This document shows positions 8,764-17,423 of a stretch of 64,000 bases of DNA, piece by piece (position 1 is the first letter of the stretch; every line of letters starts with the position of its first letter). Source of the DNA: Pseudomonas atagonensis (lineage in GTDB: Bacteria > Pseudomonadota > Gammaproteobacteria > Pseudomonadales > Pseudomonadaceae); NCBI RefSeq assembly GCF_011369485.1, contig NZ_VXCA01000004.1, forward strand, positions 62,001 to 126,000. Reading direction: 5' to 3'. A model generated the notes under the pieces. The model was not told the DNA's origin. It was given only the letters and a program-made list of their open reading frames with translations, and ran no database searches. A program made the position numbers and the translations under genes.

Positions 8764-10371
8764 TTGTTCAAAAAATGCGCATCTTACTTGAGCATTTGCT
8801 TGCTCGCTGTGCCGTTGGTCGCGACTGCCGAAGCAACGCTGCCGGCGTTGCCGACCTTGCCGGTGGAGCTGCCGGTTGAGCCGCAGAGCCCGTTTCAGGC
8901 CGTGTTGATCGGTCTGCCGCAGGCATGCCCGGCGATTGCGGCGAACCTCAACGGTGCGGCGCTGGAGCAATTGCAGGCGTTCTACCAGCAGCAGGACTGG
9001 CTGCCGGTGTGGACCGCCCAACCCGATCTGTTGCAGACCCTGCACGGGCAGTTGCAGTTGTTGGCCGACGATGGCCTCAATCCCAAGCGCTACCCGGCAG
9101 CAATCAGTGCGCCGCAGGACGGCGAGTTGTGCGCCGACATCGAGATCAGCCGCTACTACCTGCAAGCCCTGCAGGACCTGCATTACGGCCGGTTGCTGCA
9201 ATCGCATTTCGAACCGCTGTGGCACGCCGACGACAGTCCGCGTGATCGTCAGGCCGAGCTGCTGGCGATAGCCGTGCCGGGCATGCACGATATTCCCGGC
9301 GCGTTCGAGCGAGCGCGTCCGCGTCTGGCGCAGTACCAGAATCTGCGTCACCTCTACGCCTCGCAACGGTTGCAGGCATTGCCGCAATGGCAGTCAGTCG
9401 GTAACGGCCCGCTGCTGCGCCCGGACATGGCCGACAAGCGCGTGCCGGAACTGGCGCGGCGTCTGTACAACGAAGGCTATCTGCACAACATGGTCGGCAC
9501 GCCCGGCGATGCTTACGACGGGGTGTTGGTGGAGGCGGTGAAAAGCTTCCAGGCCAACCATTCGTTGCAGGCTGACGGCGTGGTCGGGCCGGGGACGATT
9601 GCCGAACTCAACATCAGCCCGCTGACGCGCCGCGAACAACTGCGGGTCAACCTCGAGCGGTTCCGCTGGCTGGCGCAGGACATGGAACCGGACGGTTTGC
9701 TGGTCAACGTCGCCGCCGCCGAACTGACCCTGTATCAGGGCGGTGTGCCGGTGTGGCAGACCCGCACTCAGGTCGGGCGTGCCGAGCGCCAGACCCCGCT
9801 GCTCAAGTCCCGCGTCACGCGCCTGACCCTGAACCCGACCTGGACTGTGCCGCCGACGATCTGGAAGGAAGACAAACTGCCGGAAATCCGCAAGGATCAG
9901 ACCTTCCTCAGCCGCCAGAATCTGCAAGTACTCGATGCCAACGGGCAGCCGTTGGCAGCGGCGGATATCGACTGGGACAACCCCGGCAATATCCTCTTGC
10001 GTCAGGACGCGGGGCCGCGCAATCCGTTGGGGCAAATGGTCATCCGGTTCCCCAATCCGTTCTCGGTGTATCTGCACGACACGCCGAGCAAGGCGCTGTT
10101 CGACAAGGGGCCACGGGCCTTCAGCTCAGGTTGTGTGCGGGTCGAGCATCCGATGAAGTTGCGCGATCTGCTGCTCACCTCGGCAGAAAAGGCCCGCACC
10201 GACACTTTGCTCGCCACCGGCACCACCCACGAATTTCGCCTCGCCGCGCCGGTGCCGATCCTGATGACTTACTGGACGGCGCAAGTCGACAGCAGCGGGC
10301 GTGTGCAGTATGCGCCGGACATTTACAGCCGCGACAACGCGCTGCTCGCGGGGCTGGATCGCGCGCACTGA
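8764..10371 (+). CDS. L,D-transpeptidase, YcbB/LdtD type
   Basis: The start is the TTG at 8764, with GGAG seven nt upstream; there is no nearby in-frame ATG with a ribosome site. The 535-residue product has a signal peptide, an N-terminal LdtD scaffold domain, a peptidoglycan-binding domain around residues 225-280 (YDGVLVEAVKSFQANHSLQADGVVGPGT), and a catalytic YkuD domain ending with HDTPSK and FSSGCVRVEHP (Cys457). LdtD makes 3-3 cross-links between meso-diaminopimelate residues. The length fits the family. Confidence 0.9.
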   Translation: MFKKCASYLSICLLAVPLVATAEATLPALPTLPVELPVEPQSPFQAVLIGLPQACPAIAANLNGAALEQLQAFYQQQDWLPVWTAQPDLLQTLHGQLQLLADDGLNPKRYPAAISAPQDGELCADIEISRYYLQALQDLHYGRLLQSHFEPLWHADDSPRDRQAELLAIAVPGMHDIPGAFERARPRLAQYQNLRHLYASQRLQALPQWQSVGNGPLLRPDMADKRVPELARRLYNEGYLHNMVGTPGDAYDGVLVEAVKSFQANHSLQADGVVGPGTIAELNISPLTRREQLRVNLERFRWLAQDMEPDGLLVNVAAAELTLYQGGVPVWQTRTQVGRAERQTPLLKSRVTRLTLNPTWTVPPTIWKEDKLPEIRKDQTFLSRQNLQVLDANGQPLAAADIDWDNPGNILLRQDAGPRNPLGQMVIRFPNPFSVYLHDTPSKALFDKGPRAFSSGCVRVEHPMKLRDLLLTSAEKARTDTLLATGTTHEFRLAAPVPILMTYWTAQVDSSGRVQYAPDIYSRDNALLAGLDRAH

Positions 10372-10374
10372 ATG

Positions 10375-10887
10375 TCAGCGTCTGGCGCGGTTCCAGCACA
10401 ACCGCGCCAGCCACGCATCGACACTCAACTTGCCGGCACCGGCAAACACCAGCGGCAACAGCGCAACCAGATAGATCGCCGGCAGTTTGAAGTTGCCGAA
10501 GCCTTTGTTGGTGATCACGTAACCCTGGGCCAGTTCGCCGAGGGTCGACCAGTCCGCCGGCCAATGCACGGCAGCAGTGGCGACGACGGTGACGACGATC
10601 AGCGAGATCGCTGAAAAACGCGTAGCGAAGCCGAGCAGAATCGCCACGGCGCAGATCAGTTCCGCCCACATCGATAACTCCCAGTTCAGCGTGGCCGGCA
10701 GATGATCGAAGGGAAACGGGAAGCGGTCCTGGATGTCTTCGAACCAGTTCTGGCCATTGAACTTCTCCAGCCCCGACTCGAAAAATTCCCAGGCAATGAA
10801 CAGCCGCAACGTCAGCGGCGCAAGCCAGAGGCCGGCGCGGTCGAGGCTCAGGTGCAGGATTTTGAAGGTGTTAGAGAGAGTGGTCAT
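10375..10887 (-). CDS. DoxX-family membrane protein
   Basis: The 170-residue protein starts at MTTLSNTFK (ATG 10887, GGAG upstream; an ATG six codons earlier is less likely). It has four hydrophobic helices and the [17 protein letters not shown] and [16 protein letters not shown] motifs of DoxX/DoxD-like quinone-linked membrane proteins. Function in Pseudomonas is undefined. It is convergent with the LdtD gene, 3 nt apart. Confidence 0.85.
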   Translation of the reverse strand: MTTLSNTFKILHLSLDRAGLWLAPLTLRLFIAWEFFESGLEKFNGQNWFEDIQDRFPFPFDHLPATLNWELSMWAELICAVAILLGFATRFSAISLIVVTVVATAAVHWPADWSTLGELAQGYVITNKGFGNFKLPAIYLVALLPLVFAGAGKLSVDAWLARLCWNRARR

Positions 10888-11134
10888 GGGCGTGCTCCGG
10901 TGCAATGGGGGGAAGTGATTCGACCGGCGTATTTCAGCGTCGGGGTGTATCGGGGATGTGTCGCGGACCGATGGGTTTGCAGGCTCGTTGTGTCTGCGCC
11001 ATTGCCATATACATTGCGATACACACCAACTGGGTGGGAGCGTGCCGTGTCAGCAAGGTGTGATGCGATTACGTCGCGCAGCGTCTAGCCCCAGTGTCCC
11101 CGCGATCCCATGGGGCGAGACTTCGGAACCCGGC

Positions 11135-12043
11135 ATGCAAGCGCTGTTGAACGAGATCCTTGACGCTGTCCGGCCCCTGATCGGGCAAGGCAAAGTGGCT
11201 GACTACATTCCTGCCCTCGGCACTGTGCCGGCCAATCAACTGGGCATCGCCGTGTACGGCAACGACGGCGAAATGTATTGCGCGGGCGACGCTGAAACGC
11301 CGTTCTCGGTGCAGAGTATTTCCAAGGTGTTCAGCCTGGTGCAGGCCATCGAGCATTCCGGCGAAACAATCTGGGAGCGCCTCGGCCACGAGCCTTCGGG
11401 TCAGCCGTTCAACTCGTTGGTGCAGCTGGAATTCGAACGCGGTCGTCCGCGTAATCCCTTCATCAATGCCGGTGCGCTGGTGATCTGCGACATCAACCAG
11501 TCACGCTTTGCCGCGCCGACGTTGTCGATGCGCGACTTTGTCCGGCGCCTGTCGGGCAATCCGCAAATCATGATCGACGGCAAAGTGGCCGACTCCGAAT
11601 ATCAGCATCGCGCGCGCAACGCGGCGATGGCGTACCTGATGCAATCGTTCGGCAATTTCCACAACGACGTCGAAGCGGTGCTGCGCAGTTACTTCAGCCA
11701 CTGCGCGTTGCGCATGAACTGTGTCGACCTGGCGCGGGCATTCTGCTTTCTGGCTAACGACGGTTTCTGCAAACACAGCGGCGAGCAGATACTCACCCGG
11801 CGCCAGACCCAACAGGTCAACTCGATCATGGCCACCAGTGGCCTGTATGACGAGGCCGGCAATTTCGCCTATCGCGTCGGTCTGCCGGGCAAGAGTGGCG
11901 TCGGTGGCGGGATCGTCGCGGTGGTACCGGGTCAGTTCACGGTGTGCGTGTGGTCGCCGGAGCTGAATGCGGCGGGGAATTCGTTGGCGGGGATGGCGGC
12001 GCTGGAAATGCTTAGCTCGCGGATTGGCTGGTCGGTGTTCTAG
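11135..12043 (+). CDS. glsB: Glutaminase
   Basis: L-glutamine amidohydrolase (glutamine to glutamate plus ammonia), cytoplasmic, of the serine-dependent glutaminase family. The start at 11135 gives 302 residues, the family length; the frame is open far upstream, but that part is not conserved-looking. Visible motifs are [11 protein letters not shown] (Ser61-x-x-Lys64 catalytic dyad), [19 protein letters not shown], and [12 protein letters not shown] near the C-terminus. The next gene, 59 nt downstream in the same direction, is a glutamate-semialdehyde dehydrogenase-like enzyme, so the two may be co-expressed in glutamate metabolism. Confidence 0.93.
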   Translation: MQALLNEILDAVRPLIGQGKVADYIPALGTVPANQLGIAVYGNDGEMYCAGDAETPFSVQSISKVFSLVQAIEHSGETIWERLGHEPSGQPFNSLVQLEFERGRPRNPFINAGALVICDINQSRFAAPTLSMRDFVRRLSGNPQIMIDGKVADSEYQHRARNAAMAYLMQSFGNFHNDVEAVLRSYFSHCALRMNCVDLARAFCFLANDGFCKHSGEQILTRRQTQQVNSIMATSGLYDEAGNFAYRVGLPGKSGVGGGIVAVVPGQFTVCVWSPELNAAGNSLAGMAALEMLSSRIGWSVF

Positions 12044-12102
12044 ACAACGATGGGCCGCCCCTATACATTTTCCGGCCGCTCCCTGCATGGTGAATCCGCT
12101 TC

Positions 12103-13605
12103 ATGTCTCTTGCGCTCGAACGTCTAGTCGCTGGCACGCCGATCCCTTTCGCCGGTAACCGCGTCACCGTGGTCAGCCCCGAACTGGCCGAACGCTTTCG
12201 ACCCGGCGATCACCTTCTGGTCGAGCAGTTAACTGGCGAGCTGTTGCTGATTCCCGTGGCAGATCAACACGCCGCATCGGTTGCGATCGAGCGGGCAGCA
12301 GCGGCATTTACCGCGTTGTCGGCCGTTTCCGATGAAGCCATCAGCCAATTCTTCGACCGCTTCGCCCAACGCCTGGAAACCCAGGCGTGCTGGGCGCAGA
12401 TCGAAACGGCCAACCTGGCCGACATCGAACGGGCCAAGGCTCGCGGCCGCTCCACCACCCGTTTGCTGGCGGACGAACGCATGCGCCGCGACATGATCGC
12501 CGGCCTGCGCGCCTGGCGTGATGCTGCGCCAACGCGTGGCAAAGTCATCAGCAGTGTCGAACATGATGGCTGGAAAGTTGAGCAAGTGGTGTCGCCGCTG
12601 GGCATCGTCGCCTTCGTGTTTGAAGGTCGCCCCAACGTGTTCGCTGATGCGGCTGGCGTCCTGCGTACCGGCAACACAGCGGTGCTGCGCATTGGCAGCG
12701 ACGCGTTGGGCACCGCGCAAGCCATCGTCACTCACGCACTCAACCCGGCACTGGCCGATGCCGGTCTGCCGGCCGGGGCGGTGTCATTGGTCGAAAGCGT
12801 CAACCACGCCGCGGGTTGGGCGATGTTTGCTGACCGGCGCCTGTCGCTGGCGGTGGCGCGTGGCTCGGGGCGTGCGGTCAGTCAGTTGGGCAGCATCGCT
12901 CAGCAGGCCGGCACCGCCGTCAGTTTGCACGGCACCGGCGGTGCGTGGCTGATTGCCGATCGTGACGCCGATGCCCGACGTTTCGCGGCAGTGGTGCGCA
13001 ACTCGCTGGATCGCAAGGTGTGCAACACGCTGAACGTCTGCCTGATCCAGCGCGCCCGCACGGCGGAATTGGTGCCGCTGTTCCTCGAGGCTTTGAAAGA
13101 CGCCGGCACCGCGCGCGGGCAGGGCTGCAAATTGCACATCGTCGAAGGCAGTGAAAGTTGCCTGCCGGGTGAATGGCTGAACGCGACGGTCGAGGTCTAT
13201 CGCGCCGAGGGTTATCAGACCGAAGCCCAGGCTGAGCCACTGGCGGAGTCAGCGTTGGAGCGCGAGTGGGAATGGGAAGAAACCCCGGAAGTCAGCCTGA
13301 TGATCGTGGACGATCTGGATCAGGCGATCGCCTTGTTCAACCGTTACAGTCCGCAGTTCACCGTGTCGCTGATCAGTGAAGATGCACAGGTTCAGGAACG
13401 TTTTTACAACGCGGTCAATGCGCCGTTCGTGGGCAACGGGATCACCCGTTGGGTCGACGGCCAGTATGCGTTGAACAAGCCTGAACTGGGACTTTCGAAC
13501 TGGGAGAGCGGGCGGTTGTTTGCACGCAGTGCGATTCTTTCGGGGGATGGCGTGTTTACGGTGCGTAGCCGGATGAGTCAGGTCGACCTCAGCGTAAAAC
13601 GCTGA
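12103..13605 (+). CDS. Aldehyde dehydrogenase superfamily protein, ProA-like (500 aa)
   Basis: Residues from about 100 onward follow glutamate-5-semialdehyde dehydrogenase (ProA): ERAKARGRSTTRLL, VVSPLGIVAFVFEGRPNVFADA, LRTGNTAVLRIGSDA, and the nucleophile region RKVCNTLNVCLI. Canonical ProA has about 420 residues; here about 80 extra N-terminal residues precede it, including VVSPELAERFRPGDHLLVEQLTG, a segment I do not recognise. The active-site Cys is present. It follows the glutaminase, so a glutamate-related substrate is plausible, but it should not be called ProA; the true proline-pathway gene is probably elsewhere. Confidence 0.8.
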   Translation: MSLALERLVAGTPIPFAGNRVTVVSPELAERFRPGDHLLVEQLTGELLLIPVADQHAASVAIERAAAAFTALSAVSDEAISQFFDRFAQRLETQACWAQIETANLADIERAKARGRSTTRLLADERMRRDMIAGLRAWRDAAPTRGKVISSVEHDGWKVEQVVSPLGIVAFVFEGRPNVFADAAGVLRTGNTAVLRIGSDALGTAQAIVTHALNPALADAGLPAGAVSLVESVNHAAGWAMFADRRLSLAVARGSGRAVSQLGSIAQQAGTAVSLHGTGGAWLIADRDADARRFAAVVRNSLDRKVCNTLNVCLIQRARTAELVPLFLEALKDAGTARGQGCKLHIVEGSESCLPGEWLNATVEVYRAEGYQTEAQAEPLAESALEREWEWEETPEVSLMIVDDLDQAIALFNRYSPQFTVSLISEDAQVQERFYNAVNAPFVGNGITRWVDGQYALNKPELGLSNWESGRLFARSAILSGDGVFTVRSRMSQVDLSVKR

Positions 13606-13627
13606 CACCTGTTATTACACGTACCCT

Positions 13628-13735
13628 GTGGCGAGGGGATTTATCCCCGCTGGGTTGCGCAGCAGCCCCTCTTTTGACTTAAAAGAGCAGGGACTGCTGC
13701 GCAGTCCAACGGGGATAAATCCCCTCGCCACAAGA
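13628..13735. repeat. Long inverted REP-type repeat (GGGATTTATCCCC family)
   Basis: Two arms, GTGGCGAGGGGATTTATCCC at 13628-13647 and its inverse near 13713-13732, enclose a second inverted pair based on CTGCGCAGTCC/TTGCGCAGCAGCC. This is a second REP family, distinct from the GTGGGAGCGGGC type, and a single arm recurs near 21124. It lies between the convergent ProA-like and carbonic anhydrase genes and could also stop transcription from both sides. Confidence 0.85.
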
Positions 13736-13760
13736 GTTCATCTATTAAGTGGGTATTGGT

Positions 13761-14420
13761 TCAGGCAGCGTCGGCGGCTTTGGCGTGGACAGCGCAGGTC
13801 GCCGGTTGCTCGGCCAGTGGCACAAACGTGCGGCGGTCGGCGGACAGCGCATCAATCGAACCCGTCTCGATGTCGTACACCCAGCCATGCAGGTTGAGCT
13901 GACCTTTCTCCTGCGCCAGACGCACACTCGGATGAGTCTGGATATTTGCCAATTGCGCGATCACATTCTCGCGCACCATCGAACTCAATTTCGCCGCGTC
14001 GTCGGCATGAGGCCGCGCCTCGTTCACCACTTTTGCCGATTCGGCGTGTTGCAGCCAGCCGCTGACAGCGGGCAGGTGATCCATGCATTTGCACTGGGCA
14101 ATCGCCGTCATCGCGCCGCAATCGGAATGTCCGCAGATCACAATGTCGGTCACCCCGAGCACCGCCACCGCATATTCCACCGTCGCTGATACGCCGCCCG
14201 GATATGGGCTGTAGGACGGCACGATATTGCCGGCATTGCGGATCACGAACAGCTCGCCGGGTTCTTGTTGGGTCAGCAGTTCCGGCACTACACGGCTGTC
14301 GGAACAGGTGATGAATAAGGTGCCAGGGGTTTGGGTGGTGGCCAGGTGTTTGAACAGTTCGGTGCGTTGCGGGAACGCTTCGTTCTGGAACTTCAGGAAA
14401 CCGTCGATCAGAGCTTTCAT
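13761..14420 (-). CDS. cynT: Beta-class carbonic anhydrase of the cyanate operon
   Basis: The start at 14420 (AGGA seven nt upstream) gives 219 residues. The zinc ligands are visible: Cys39 in CSDSR, His98 and Cys101 in GHSDCGAM. The enzyme interconverts CO2 and bicarbonate in the cytoplasm; next to cyanase it supplies the bicarbonate consumed when cyanate is broken down. It lies 58 nt downstream of cynS in the same direction, with a strong hairpin in that gap. An open frame upstream to 14603 overlaps cynS and is not used. Confidence 0.92.
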   Translation of the reverse strand: MKALIDGFLKFQNEAFPQRTELFKHLATTQTPGTLFITCSDSRVVPELLTQQEPGELFVIRNAGNIVPSYSPYPGGVSATVEYAVAVLGVTDIVICGHSDCGAMTAIAQCKCMDHLPAVSGWLQHAESAKVVNEARPHADDAAKLSSMVRENVIAQLANIQTHPSVRLAQEKGQLNLHGWVYDIETGSIDALSADRRTFVPLAEQPATCAVHAKAADAA

Positions 14421-14448
14421 GGGCATGTCCTCTTCAGGGAGATCGGAA

Positions 14449-14471
14449 GGCCCGCACGCGCGGTGCGGGCC
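14449..14471 (-). terminator. Intergenic hairpin between cynS and cynT
   Basis: GGCCCGCAC and GTGCGGGCC form a perfect 9-bp GC-rich stem with a 5-nt loop directly after the cynS stop. There is no T-run, so it is more likely an RNA processing or stability element, or an attenuator, than a full terminator. Confidence 0.5.
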
Positions 14472-14478
14472 GGATGGA

Positions 14479-14943
14479 TCAGAACGGACGCAGCGGCAGG
14501 AACTTGCCGTCGAGGGTGACCACGGCGCGGGAACCGCCTTCCGGGTCTTCGACTTTCTTGATGTCGAGCTTGAAGTTGATCGCACTGATGATGCCGTCGC
14601 CAAACTGCTCGTGAACCAGCGCTTTAAGGGTAGTGCCGTAGATCTGGATCATCTCGTGGAAACGGTAGATGGTCGGGTCGGTCGGCACGCCGTCGAGGCT
14701 GCCGCGCAGCGGGATGATTTGCAGGGCGGCGACGTCTTCGGCGCTCAGTTGCAGCTTGTCACCGACCACTTCAGCGGCGGCTTTCGGCAAAGGGTGTTGA
14801 CCCAGCAGGGCGGCGGTGACGTAGGCCACGCTCAGGCCGGTATCGTCAGCCACTTGCTGCCAGGACAGATTCTTTTGAGCCTTGGCGTCCAGAGCGCGAG
14901 TGGTCAGGGCGATGCGGCTGTCGTTGTAGGCTTGCGATTGCAT
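14479..14943 (-). CDS. cynS: Cyanate hydratase (cyanase)
   Basis: Converts cyanate and bicarbonate to ammonia and CO2 through carbamate; the active form is a cytoplasmic homodecamer. From the ATG at 14943 (GGAGAG upstream) it has 154 residues. The N-terminal part is an HTH-like fold ([22 protein letters not shown]). The C-terminal catalytic part has [13 protein letters not shown] and DGIISAINF, giving Arg94, Glu97 and Ser120, equivalent to the known Arg96/Glu99/Ser122 set. It is divergent from cynR, which should activate it with cyanate as inducer. No cyanate transporter is adjacent. Confidence 0.96.
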   Translation of the reverse strand: MQSQAYNDSRIALTTRALDAKAQKNLSWQQVADDTGLSVAYVTAALLGQHPLPKAAAEVVGDKLQLSAEDVAALQIIPLRGSLDGVPTDPTIYRFHEMIQIYGTTLKALVHEQFGDGIISAINFKLDIKKVEDPEGGSRAVVTLDGKFLPLRPF

Positions 14944-15064
14944 GGTGTCTCTCCTTTCGGGGTTGGCTTGCTGTGTGGGACTGATCTTCTGCCGATTGAT
15001 CCATAGCGTCCAAGACCGATATACAATGCATCGCATAAGTACAGCCTATAGGTGGTGAACTCCC

Positions 15065-15943
15065 ATGTTGCTGCGACATTTGCGTTATCTGCTGGCCGTT
15101 GCCGATCACGGCGGATTCACCCGTGCGGCCGAGGCGCTGCATGTGTCGCAGCCGACCCTGTCACAACAGATCCGCCAACTGGAGGAAAGCCTGGGCGTGG
15201 ATCTGTTCGACCGCACCTCGCGTTCGGTCAAGCCGACCGATGCCGGTGAGGCCTACATCGAATGCGCGCGACGGGTGCTGGTGGAGCTGGAAGCGGGCAA
15301 GCGCGCCTTGCACGACGTCAAGGACTTGTCCCGGGGCAACCTGCGACTGGCGATGACGCCGACGTTCATGGCTTATCTCGTCGGGCCGCTGGTGCGCGAT
15401 TTTGCGGCGCGTTATCCGGGGATTCACCTGCAGATTTTCGAGTTGTCGATGGACGACATCGAGGCGGGGCTGGTGAATGACTCACTGGATATCGCCATCG
15501 CGTTCACTCCGGTACGCAGTACGGATATCGAGTGCATTCCGGCGTTCACCGAAACCCTGGGGATCGTGGTCGGGCGCGAGCATCTGTTGTACGACAGCAT
15601 TTCAGTGCTGACGGCGGATGACATCGCTTCGCTGGACTTTGCGTTGCTGGCGCCGGACTTCATTACACGTTTGTCGGTGGATGAGTATTTTCGTCAGCAT
15701 GGCATCACACCGAAAGTGCGTATCGAAGTGAACTCGGTGAGTACGTTGCTGGAGGTGGTGCGCTGCTCGCCCGTGGCAACGATGTTGCCGGAGGCGATCG
15801 CCAGCGAAGACCGGGCATTGCGCAAGTTGCAGGTGGCAAGCGAAGCGCCGCAGCGCGGTGCGGCAGTGTTGCGGCGCAGGAATAATTATCACAGTGCGGC
15901 GGCGCTGGCTTTTGTGGATCTGTTGTTGGAAAACAGAGTTTGA
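15065..15943 (+). CDS. cynR: LysR-family regulator of the cyanate operon
   Basis: The 292-residue protein has the LysR HTH at residues 1-60 (LLRHLRYLLAVADHGGFTRAAEALHVSQPTLSQQ read in parts) and a substrate-binding domain. The N-terminus closely resembles CynR, and the gene is divergent from cynS with 121 nt between starts. The region near 15020-15040 contains the dyad-like ATGCATCGCAT, a candidate LysR site. It probably activates cynS-cynT with cyanate and represses itself. Confidence 0.9.
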   Translation: MLLRHLRYLLAVADHGGFTRAAEALHVSQPTLSQQIRQLEESLGVDLFDRTSRSVKPTDAGEAYIECARRVLVELEAGKRALHDVKDLSRGNLRLAMTPTFMAYLVGPLVRDFAARYPGIHLQIFELSMDDIEAGLVNDSLDIAIAFTPVRSTDIECIPAFTETLGIVVGREHLLYDSISVLTADDIASLDFALLAPDFITRLSVDEYFRQHGITPKVRIEVNSVSTLLEVVRCSPVATMLPEAIASEDRALRKLQVASEAPQRGAAVLRRRNNYHSAAALAFVDLLLENRV

Positions 15944-15964
15944 TCAGTAAATGCCGGATATAAA

Positions 15965-15999
15965 AAAGGGCCTGCTTCCTTTCAAGAAGCAGGCCCTTT
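15965..15999. terminator. Bidirectional intrinsic terminator
   Basis: AAAGGGCCTGCTTC and GAAGCAGGCCCTTT form a perfect 14-bp stem with a 7-nt loop, A-rich on one side and T-rich on the other. It sits between the convergent cynR and the hypothetical gene ending at 16019. Confidence 0.9.
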
Positions 16000-16018
16000 C
16001 AATTATTGACGTGGTCAA

Positions 16019-16348
16019 TCAGAAGAACCGGTCAATCACCCGAACTTCGTTTTTGTTCTGCATCGAGTCCCACGCCTGTTTCAGCGTTTGCAGAACATTA
16101 CCGATGAAGTCCTTGTCGGCCGCGGCTTTCTTGCCGACATAGCCGTGGCCGCGGCGGTACATCTTCAGGCGGGCCAGCAGGTTCTGGTTGTTCTGGTCGA
16201 ACTCTTCTTCACCAGCATGGGGCGACAGGCAATCGATATGCACCTGGCCCGACTTGCTGATCCACAGAATATGGCTGTCGTGGCTGTCTTTTTGCGCAGC
16301 GAACATACGAGCCAGTTCTTCGATAGTAGGTTGATTGTTCAGATTCAT
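16019..16348 (-). CDS. Conserved hypothetical protein, 109 aa
   Basis: No domain recognised. The soluble protein starts MNLNNQPTIEELARMF, contains the stretch SHILWISKSGQVHIDCLSPHAG and ends KNEVRVIDRFF. There is no signal peptide or TM helix. The gene has its own terminator (shared with cynR) and a typical start with GGGGCAA upstream. Codon use is ordinary for the genome, so I take it as real. The predicted beta-rich middle could bind a ligand, but nothing more can be said. Confidence 0.7.
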   Translation of the reverse strand: MNLNNQPTIEELARMFAAQKDSHDSHILWISKSGQVHIDCLSPHAGEEEFDQNNQNLLARLKMYRRGHGYVGKKAAADKDFIGNVLQTLKQAWDSMQNKNEVRVIDRFF

Positions 16349-16523
16349 GATATTGCCCCTTGACCAGTCTGGTGATCTTTCAAAGTTGATTCGCTAATAC
16401 AGGTAGCCCATCGGTTAGTTGATCCCTGGCACCGAAACCAGGACGTCAGCGCTCGCCCGTGTGAAGTACGGGGTCATGCATCTGTTGCATGTAGTCGTGT
16501 TGGATAACTGCTACGCAATAGCG

Positions 16524-16814
16524 TCACAACGAAGAGAAGCAGCGAAAACCGGGAGGCTCCTTGACGACGTTTTCAGGGTCGACCACAAGCGTCTTGAGAA
16601 TTTTCGCCAGCGCTTCTCGTCCTTGTACTGGACGTTCAGGCCAGGTCAGCTTCTTCAATCTGCCTTGTGGGCAGCGTGTATCCGGAAAAAACAACTCGGC
16701 GGTCAGACGAGCTTGCTCAAGCGTGTTACCAAATGTTCCCGATCGGGGAACGTCTTCATCATGCAAAAGCAAAACGACGCCGTCAACGGTTTTGTAGCGA
16801 ATATTTTTGCGCAC
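16524..16814 (-). CDS. Possible small hypothetical protein (96 aa, GTG start)
   Basis: The frame from the GTG at 16814 reads RKNIRYKTVDGVVLLLHDED and later ARLTAELFFPDTRCPQGRLKKLTW, a composition that looks protein-like. The opposite-strand frame (16419-16847) overlaps it and is richer in Arg/Ser/Gln, so I prefer the minus strand. No family recognised, no clear ribosome site. If it is not a gene, 16349-16859 is an empty stretch of about 500 nt. Confidence 0.4.
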   Translation of the reverse strand: MRKNIRYKTVDGVVLLLHDEDVPRSGTFGNTLEQARLTAELFFPDTRCPQGRLKKLTWPERPVQGREALAKILKTLVVDPENVVKEPPGFRCFSSL

Positions 16815-16859
16815 TACATATTGTCGGACAAAGCCGTTTTGGAATGAGAAAGGATCCGT

Positions 16860-17363
16860 TCAGGCAACGGAAAAAGGCGTGTGCAGGCAAAAGAACGTGC
16901 ACGGATAACCGTCCACTACGCGCTGCTGCAAAGTGAATGCGCCGCCGCTCAATTCAGGGATCAGCCTGGCCCAGAAGCGCTGCGCTGGCAGGTTGGCGTC
17001 GATATGGAAAATCTGCCATTGACCGGGGATTTTGCTCAAGAGGGCAGAGACGACAAACTGCGCGACGCCTTGGCCACGAAAGCGCCGAGCGAGGAAGAAA
17101 TAACCGATGTTGTGTTCGGCGGTGTCGAGGTGGGTCTGGTTGTCTACGGTGGCAAAACCGGCGAGTTCGCCATCGACGCGGATCAGGAAAGGTCGGGTTG
17201 CCGGGTGGCGCCAGTAGTCGTCTTTGGGTTGTATGGCGAAGAAGCCATGTTCGGCGAGTTTCAGCGGCAGCCATTCGCTGAAATCGTGCATGTAGAACTG
17301 CATAAGGTTCTCGAGGGTATCGAGGTCGTCGCGCTGGGCGGCGTGCAGTTCGATGTTGGGCAT
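16860..17363 (-). CDS. GNAT-family N-acetyltransferase
   Basis: The 167-residue protein has the GNAT acetyl-CoA-binding loop (YFFLARRFRGQGVAQFVV, with the RGQGVA motif) and a preceding strand AGFATVDNQ. The N-terminus (MPNIELHAAQRDDLDTLENLMQFYMHDFSE) resembles bacterial GNATs annotated only as 'N-acetyltransferase'. The acceptor is unknown. It lies 60 nt downstream of topB in the same direction and could be co-transcribed. Confidence 0.85.
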   Translation of the reverse strand: MPNIELHAAQRDDLDTLENLMQFYMHDFSEWLPLKLAEHGFFAIQPKDDYWRHPATRPFLIRVDGELAGFATVDNQTHLDTAEHNIGYFFLARRFRGQGVAQFVVSALLSKIPGQWQIFHIDANLPAQRFWARLIPELSGGAFTLQQRVVDGYPCTFFCLHTPFSVA

Positions 17364-17423
17364 TTCGGCGGCTTCCGGTATTGGTATCCCATCAGTGTGG
17401 ACTCAAGATCGCAGCAAGCAGAA

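Noticed and set aside
13628..13735. Possible CRISPR or attachment site
   Set aside because: The repeats are inverted REP arms with no regular direct repeats or spacers and no cas genes.
16419..16847. A 142-codon plus-strand frame opposite the possible 96-aa gene
   Set aside because: No ribosome site and shadow-like composition; the minus frame is slightly better but also uncertain.
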